From Saccharibacillus kuerlensis DSM 22868 (GTDB lineage Bacteria > Bacillota > Bacilli > Paenibacillales > Paenibacillaceae), in contig NZ_KB899277.1 in NCBI RefSeq assembly GCF_000378145.1, positions 310,001 to 374,000 of the forward strand: a stretch of DNA of 64,000 nucleotides, read 5' to 3'. Numbering within the stretch: position 1 is the stretch's first letter; every line of letters starts with the position of its first letter. The translations under genes were made by a program, and so were the position numbers. Shown here in pieces: positions 60,496 to 64,000 of this stretch. The notes under the pieces were generated by a model. It was not told the origin of the DNA. It ran no database searches and worked only from the letters and a program-made list of their open reading frames with translations.

Positions 60496-61047
60496 ATGGA
60501 ATATGTTGTGCTTGGATTACTAATGTTGAGAAACCAAACATTGTACGAGATCAATAAAGCATTTGAGCAGGGAATCGCTTTATTCTATAGTGCGAGCTAC
60601 GGTAGTTTGCAAAGCGCATTGAAGAAGCTTGTTGGACAAGGATTCGTGGAGTTTGAGGAAATGGTAGACAAGGGACGGAATAAAAAAGTATATATGATCA
60701 CGGAGGAGGGAAAGAAGGCGTTCCATGAGTGGATGGAGTCCGAAGTTTCAACCGCACGTTTAGAGGTAACGGCATTGTCGAAGTTGTTTTTTCTAGGACT
60801 GGTTGAAGATGTTGAGCGACGGAAAACAGTCGTTCAGGACGTTATAAATAAAGTCGAAGAGGTCGAAATAGGTTTAAAGCAGCTAAAAGACAATATACGG
60901 GAATCAGAGGTCCCTGAATCACATCAAAAGGTACTAACGTATCAGCTTGCAACGCTGGATTACGGTATTCAGATGCATGGCTTTGCGAAGGAGTGGTTCA
61001 GAAAGTTCCACACCGAGTTGGATCAAAGAGAAAAGTTTAAATCGTAA
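60496..61047 (+). CDS. PadR family transcriptional regulator
   Basis: 183 residues: N-terminal winged helix (YVVLGLLMLRNQTLYEINKAFEQGIALFYSASYGSLQSALKKL then VEFEEMVDKGRNKKVYMITEEGKKAF) and C-terminal helical dimer domain (Vir_act_alpha_C type). ATG 60496 follows TGGAGGAAG. Likely represses itself and the divergent membrane hydrolase through the 11-bp inverted repeat. AT-richer than the flanking core. Confidence 0.92.
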   Translation: MEYVVLGLLMLRNQTLYEINKAFEQGIALFYSASYGSLQSALKKLVGQGFVEFEEMVDKGRNKKVYMITEEGKKAFHEWMESEVSTARLEVTALSKLFFLGLVEDVERRKTVVQDVINKVEEVEIGLKQLKDNIRESEVPESHQKVLTYQLATLDYGIQMHGFAKEWFRKFHTELDQREKFKS

Positions 61048-61057
61048 AGTTAGGCAT

Positions 61058-61094
61058 GAAACGTCACCACAGATTGTGGTGACGTTTCATTTTT
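61058..61094 (+). terminator. Terminator of the padR-like gene
   Basis: GAAACGTCACCACA/TGTGGTGACGTTTC perfect stem followed by ATTTTT. Confidence 0.9.
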
Positions 61095-61201
61095 GGATTT
61101 TGAACTAAAATTGTGTATAAGTTAACCTGCTCATGCCTGTTCATTACAGCTTTTTTGCGGTAGATACGGTGAAGAGAGCAGCCGCGCTATAAGAACTTGG
61201 T

Positions 61202-62446
61202 TTACCCTCCATATTTCTTCAACACGATCGCCGAGTTATGCCCGCCGAACCCGAACGAATTTGAAATCCCGATCCCTGGTTCTGTCCGTCTCGCTTCGCC
61301 CGCCGTGTAGTCCAAATCGCACAGCGGGTCAGCTTGTTCCAAATTGATCGTTGGCGGAACAAGGCCTGTCTGCAGCATTTTAACCAGTGCAATCGCTTCT
61401 ACCGCTCCCGAAGCGCCCAGCATATGCCCCGTCATCGATTTGTTTGCCGTTACCGGAATGCGGTAGGCATCTTCGCCGAAAACGGATTTGATCGCGGCCG
61501 TCTCCGAGCGATCGCCAAGCACTGTACTCGTTGCATGCGCACTGATTACATCAACCTCCGCAGGCGATAATCCCGCTTCCTTCAGCGCCGTCCGCATTGC
61601 GCGTGCCGCTCCACTCCCGTCTTCCGGCGTCGCTACCATATGATATGCATCCGAGCTTGCTCCGTATCCGATCACTTCGCTTAAGATAACGGCTCCCCTG
61701 TTACGCGCGTGACTAAGTGACTCCAGAATCAAAATACCGGCCCCTTCCGCCATGACAAACCCATCCCGGGCCGCGTCGAACGGCCGGCTCGCTTTTTGCG
61801 GTTCGTCATTTCGTGTCGACAGCGCCGTTGCGTTCGAGAAACTCGCCAGCGCAATGTCGCTCAGTGCGGCCTCTGTCCCACCTACGATCATCACGTCCGA
61901 ACGTCCCGCCTGAATATAGAAAAAGGCTTCGCCAATTGCCGTGTTGCCGATCGAGCAGGCAGTAACCGGAGCCATCGAAGGACCGTGTGCGCCGTAGCGG
62001 ATACTGATCATTGCCGCAGCCATGTTCGTAATCATCGTAGGAACAAGCAGGGGACTGATCCGCGAAGGTCCTCTGGTCGAAAGAGTCTCTGCCTGTTTCA
62101 TAAGCGTGCCAATTCCGCCTGTTCCCGATCCTACGTACACGCCCATTCGCTCACGATTCGTTTCTTCGAGATTCAAGCCCGACTGCAGAACGGCCTGCTC
62201 CGCCGCAGCCAATGCGAATTGGCAGAACCGATCCATCTTCCGGGCTTCTTTCACTCCCAGCAGCGCAGCGGGATCAAAGTCTCGCACCTCGCCCGCAATC
62301 TTCGCCTTATGACTGTCCGTATCGAACGACTCGATCAGTCCTATGCCCGATTCGCCCCGGACCAAGCGCAACCAGAATGTTTCTACCTCAATGCCCAGCG
62401 GCGATACGACGCCCATTCCCGTAATAACGACCCTTTCTTTGTCCAT
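61202..62446 (-). CDS. fabF: 3-oxoacyl-ACP synthase II (FabF-like)
   Basis: Condenses malonyl-ACP with acyl-ACP. 414 residues, thiolase fold with the catalytic triad: Cys in VTACSIGNTAIGEAF (about 163), His in SAHATST (about 302; the usual form is HGTST) and His in NKSMTGHMLGASGA (about 339). GFGGHNSAIV ends it. ATG 62446. Standing alone without fabD/G/H or acpP and divergent from an MmyB-type regulator, it may be a dedicated paralogue rather than the core FabF. Confidence 0.9.
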   Translation of the reverse strand: MDKERVVITGMGVVSPLGIEVETFWLRLVRGESGIGLIESFDTDSHKAKIAGEVRDFDPAALLGVKEARKMDRFCQFALAAAEQAVLQSGLNLEETNRERMGVYVGSGTGGIGTLMKQAETLSTRGPSRISPLLVPTMITNMAAAMISIRYGAHGPSMAPVTACSIGNTAIGEAFFYIQAGRSDVMIVGGTEAALSDIALASFSNATALSTRNDEPQKASRPFDAARDGFVMAEGAGILILESLSHARNRGAVILSEVIGYGASSDAYHMVATPEDGSGAARAMRTALKEAGLSPAEVDVISAHATSTVLGDRSETAAIKSVFGEDAYRIPVTANKSMTGHMLGASGAVEAIALVKMLQTGLVPPTINLEQADPLCDLDYTAGEARRTEPGIGISNSFGFGGHNSAIVLKKYGG

Positions 62447-62469
62447 ATATAACTTCCCCTTTCGGTTCC

Positions 62470-62517
62470 TTGTCGTTTGCTTTTCGTACCGCTATAATGG
62501 CATGGGAAATATCCTAG
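62470..62517. promoter_or_regulatory. Overlapping divergent promoters of fabF and the regulator
   Basis: Plus strand: TTGTCG (62470-62475), 17 bases, TATAAT (62493-62498). Minus strand: TTGTAC, 17 bases, CATTAT overlapping the same -10 region. One regulator bound here could control both genes. Confidence 0.55.
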
Positions 62518-62590
62518 TACAAGTTACCGTTTATACGGGTATAAAAACTGCTATTTAAAGTGTATCGATGTCTGAATAGGAGGGTTTATC

Positions 62591-63427
62591 GTGAATTCTA
62601 CTGCTAAATTACAAGCCCTTTCCGCCTTTCTCAAAAGTCAGCGTGCCAAAATTGCGCCGGAAACCGTCGGGTTTCCCGTAGGAACAAGACGCAGGACGCC
62701 GGGACTGCGCCGGGAAGAAGTCGCTCAGTTGGCAGGCGTAAGCACAACCTGGTACACCTGGCTGGAACAAGGCCGCGACATCCAGGCTTCGCAATCAGTG
62801 CTCGACTGTGTCGCAAGCGCACTTCGCATGAACGCCGACGAACGCAAATATTTGTATTCGCTTGCGCTGGAAGACGGTTCTGCCATTCATCACGCAGAAA
62901 CGGAAACGCTCAAGATCAGTCCGGCGCTGCAGAAGATCATTACGGGACTTGAGCATTGTCCTACCATCGTATCCGACCGCATGTGCAATATTGTCGGCTG
63001 GAACGAAGCGGCCCGCCATGTCTTTCTGGACTTTGAGCGTATCCCCACCGACGAACGCAATATGATCCGTCTGCTGTTCAGCCGGCGTGAATTTCGACGC
63101 TTGGCCGTCAATTGGGAGCAGTTCGCCAACGGATTTCTGTCCATGTTTCGCTCTTATTATGGACGCTACGTCGGTGACGAATGGTACGAGCAGTTTCTGG
63201 CAGAAATGACCGCCGCCTATCCGGAATTCAAGGCCATGTGGGAACACGGGCAGGTCAGCTATGCTCCCGAGGTACATCTAGAATTCCGCCATGCCAAAGC
63301 AGGGAAGATGGTCTATGAGTTAACTTCCCTTAGCGTGTACGGAAAAGATGACCTTCGCTTCAGCATTTATACACCCGCTCCCGAGACAACGACGGAAGCC
63401 AAATTGCGGCGGTTGATGGAACAATGA
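62591..63427 (+). CDS. Helix-turn-helix regulator with MmyB-like ligand domain
   Basis: 278 residues. Xre-type helix-turn-helix at the N-terminus with RRTPGLRREEVAQLAGVSTTWYTWLEQGR (family hallmark, about 34-62), then the MmyB-like PAS-related domain: IVGWNEAARHVF, NMIRLLFSRREFRRL, ELTSLSVYGKDDLRFSIYTP. A structurally studied homologue bound a fatty acid, which fits the divergent fabF neighbour, but the ligand here is inferred. GTG 62591 or ATG-equivalent after AGGAGGG. Confidence 0.9.
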   Translation: MNSTAKLQALSAFLKSQRAKIAPETVGFPVGTRRRTPGLRREEVAQLAGVSTTWYTWLEQGRDIQASQSVLDCVASALRMNADERKYLYSLALEDGSAIHHAETETLKISPALQKIITGLEHCPTIVSDRMCNIVGWNEAARHVFLDFERIPTDERNMIRLLFSRREFRRLAVNWEQFANGFLSMFRSYYGRYVGDEWYEQFLAEMTAAYPEFKAMWEHGQVSYAPEVHLEFRHAKAGKMVYELTSLSVYGKDDLRFSIYTPAPETTTEAKLRRLMEQ

Positions 63428-63469
63428 AATTATTGGTTTATTCGAAAACGTGTTCGTGAAAATATAAAA

Positions 63470-63483
63470 AGAAAGCGCATACT
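63470..63483 (+). promoter_or_regulatory. Candidate cre (CcpA) site
   Basis: AGAAAGCGCATACT, close to the cre consensus, ends 6 bases before the -35 of the licT promoter. Confidence 0.55.
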
Positions 63484-63489
63484 TTTTCC

Positions 63490-63518
63490 TTGCCAAATGA
63501 TTTTCGACCTGCTATGAT
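63490..63518 (+). promoter_or_regulatory. Promoter of licT
   Basis: TTGCCA (63490-63495), 17 bases, TATGAT (63513-63518). Confidence 0.7.
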
Positions 63519-63523
63519 GACCT

Positions 63524-63596
63524 TGGGATTGTTACTGAAGAAGGCAAAACCCACCACATGTGCAAGCTGTATATGTGCTGGGTTTTGCCTTTTTTC
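63524..63596 (+). promoter_or_regulatory. RAT antiterminator and overlapping terminator (LicT-type attenuator)
   Basis: GGATTGTTACTG (from about 63526) followed by GGCAAAACC is the ribonucleic antiterminator of the LicT/SacT type. Its 3' half overlaps a terminator stem GGCAAAACCCA../..TGGGTTTTGCC with TTTTTT (63543-63596). Binding of the dimeric CAT domain to the RAT would block the terminator, coupling licT expression to its own activity. Confidence 0.88.
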
Positions 63597-63683
63597 GTCA
63601 CAGTCTTTTTTCATCTCAGGGTTTCGGGTGTAAAGTCTTTACATTGCCCGCTTCATGATTTCGCAGGATAAGGAGGGCGGCAG

Positions 63684-64000
63684 ATGATTATCGCAAAAAT
63701 ATTCAACAACAACGCCATCATCGCCAGTGACGTCGGCAAAAGTGAATTCGTCGTGATGGGTCGAGGCATCGCATTTAAGAAAAAAGTCGGAGAACCTGTC
63801 GAGCAGGATCTGGTTGAGAAAATCTTCGTTTTGCAGCAGAAAGATGCTTCGGAAAAATTCAAGCTTCTGCTGGAAGATGTGCCGCCCGAGTACATCTCCT
63901 TGTGCTACGACATCATCGAATACGGCAAAAACATGCTGGATGTTCCCTTGAGCGATTACATTTATGTAACGCTGACCGATCACATGAACAACGCGCTGAA
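63684..64000 (+). CDS. licT: LicT-like PRD transcription antiterminator (3' end outside window)
   Basis: First 105 residues of a BglG/SacY family antiterminator: the CAT RNA-binding domain (MIIAKIFNNNAIIASDVGKSEFVVMGRGIAFKKKVGE) then the start of PRD1, with SLCYDIIEYGKN and ends LSDYIYVTLTDH containing the phosphorylatable His. It would bind the RAT upstream and is expected to be controlled by a beta-glucoside PTS (bglP) gene beyond the window. AAGGAGG 7 bases before ATG 63684. Confidence 0.9.
   Translation, partial: MIIAKIFNNNAIIASDVGKSEFVVMGRGIAFKKKVGEPVEQDLVEKIFVLQQKDASEKFKLLLEDVPPEYISLCYDIIEYGKNMLDVPLSDYIYVTLTDHMNNAL

Noticed and set aside
1-64000. Insertion sequences, prophage, integrases
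   Set aside because: No transposase, phage structural gene or recombinase could be recognised in any frame.

Overview
The window looks like the chromosome of a Gram-positive spore-former of the Paenibacillaceae (Paenibacillus or Saccharibacillus type). The signs are hemE-hemH-hemY in coproporphyrin-pathway order, a YtpB-type prenyl cyclase beside pfkA, an AraR-type GntR/LacI regulator, a LicT antiterminator with its RNA target, strong AGGAGG-type ribosome binding sites, and many GTG/TTG starts. The species cannot be fixed from sequence alone.

Layout. 1-15.4 kb is housekeeping: a cshA-type RNA helicase (cut by the window edge), a YitT protein, a glycoside-hydrolase-like protein, a MATE exporter, a DUF72 protein, ytpB-pfkA, a MatE-like exporter, a cold-shock protein, pepF, a LapA-like protein, an M42 peptidase and a phosphodiester-glycosidase-like protein. 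15.4-18.9 kb is a minus-strand run of accessory genes (lipoprotein, DUF4085, SUKH, P-loop kinase, GNAT). There the SUKH gene lies between the kinase gene and a decayed second copy of the kinase 3' end.

18.9-28.05 kb is the standout region. Small AT-rich minus-strand genes are separated by nine copies (A to I) of a GC-rich repeat of about 102 nt. Each copy can fold into a cloverleaf: an 8-bp stem closed over three hairpins. The outermost arms end in AAC and begin with GTT. These arms vary between copies, but within one gene unit the start arm is complementary to the end arm, usually over 8-17 nt. Circularised integron cassettes would leave this signature (R''/R' arms of attC). I read it as an integron-like gene-cassette array without an integrase in view, with unusual three-hairpin attC-like sites. 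The gene-proximal end (27979-28050) lacks the cloverleaf and carries a 19-nt palindrome plus a 17-nt direct repeat, a candidate attI-like primary site. Cassette genes include two HNH proteins, a DUF4238 protein, a nucleotidyltransferase-fold protein, a lipoprotein, a phospholipase-C-like protein, a retropepsin-like pair, and a GNAT plus a methyltransferase.

28.1-51.2 kb is again core: an ABC-F ATPase, a DUF92/TetR pair, a FAH hydrolase, a GDPD, a 16-copy TTCGAC tandem repeat, a CapA protein with a long disordered linker, the heme operon, methyltransferases, an LtaS-like enzyme, racE, ribosomal L25/Ctc, a UvrA paralogue and tRNA-Leu. 51.3-54.6 kb holds araB and araR with operators and a cre site. 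A truncated nirB pseudogene follows. The end of the window carries an AI-2E-family transporter, two serine hydrolases (one divergent from a PadR regulator across a perfect 11-bp inverted repeat), tRNA-Ala, fabF divergent from an MmyB-type regulator, and the start of a licT gene behind a RAT/terminator attenuator.
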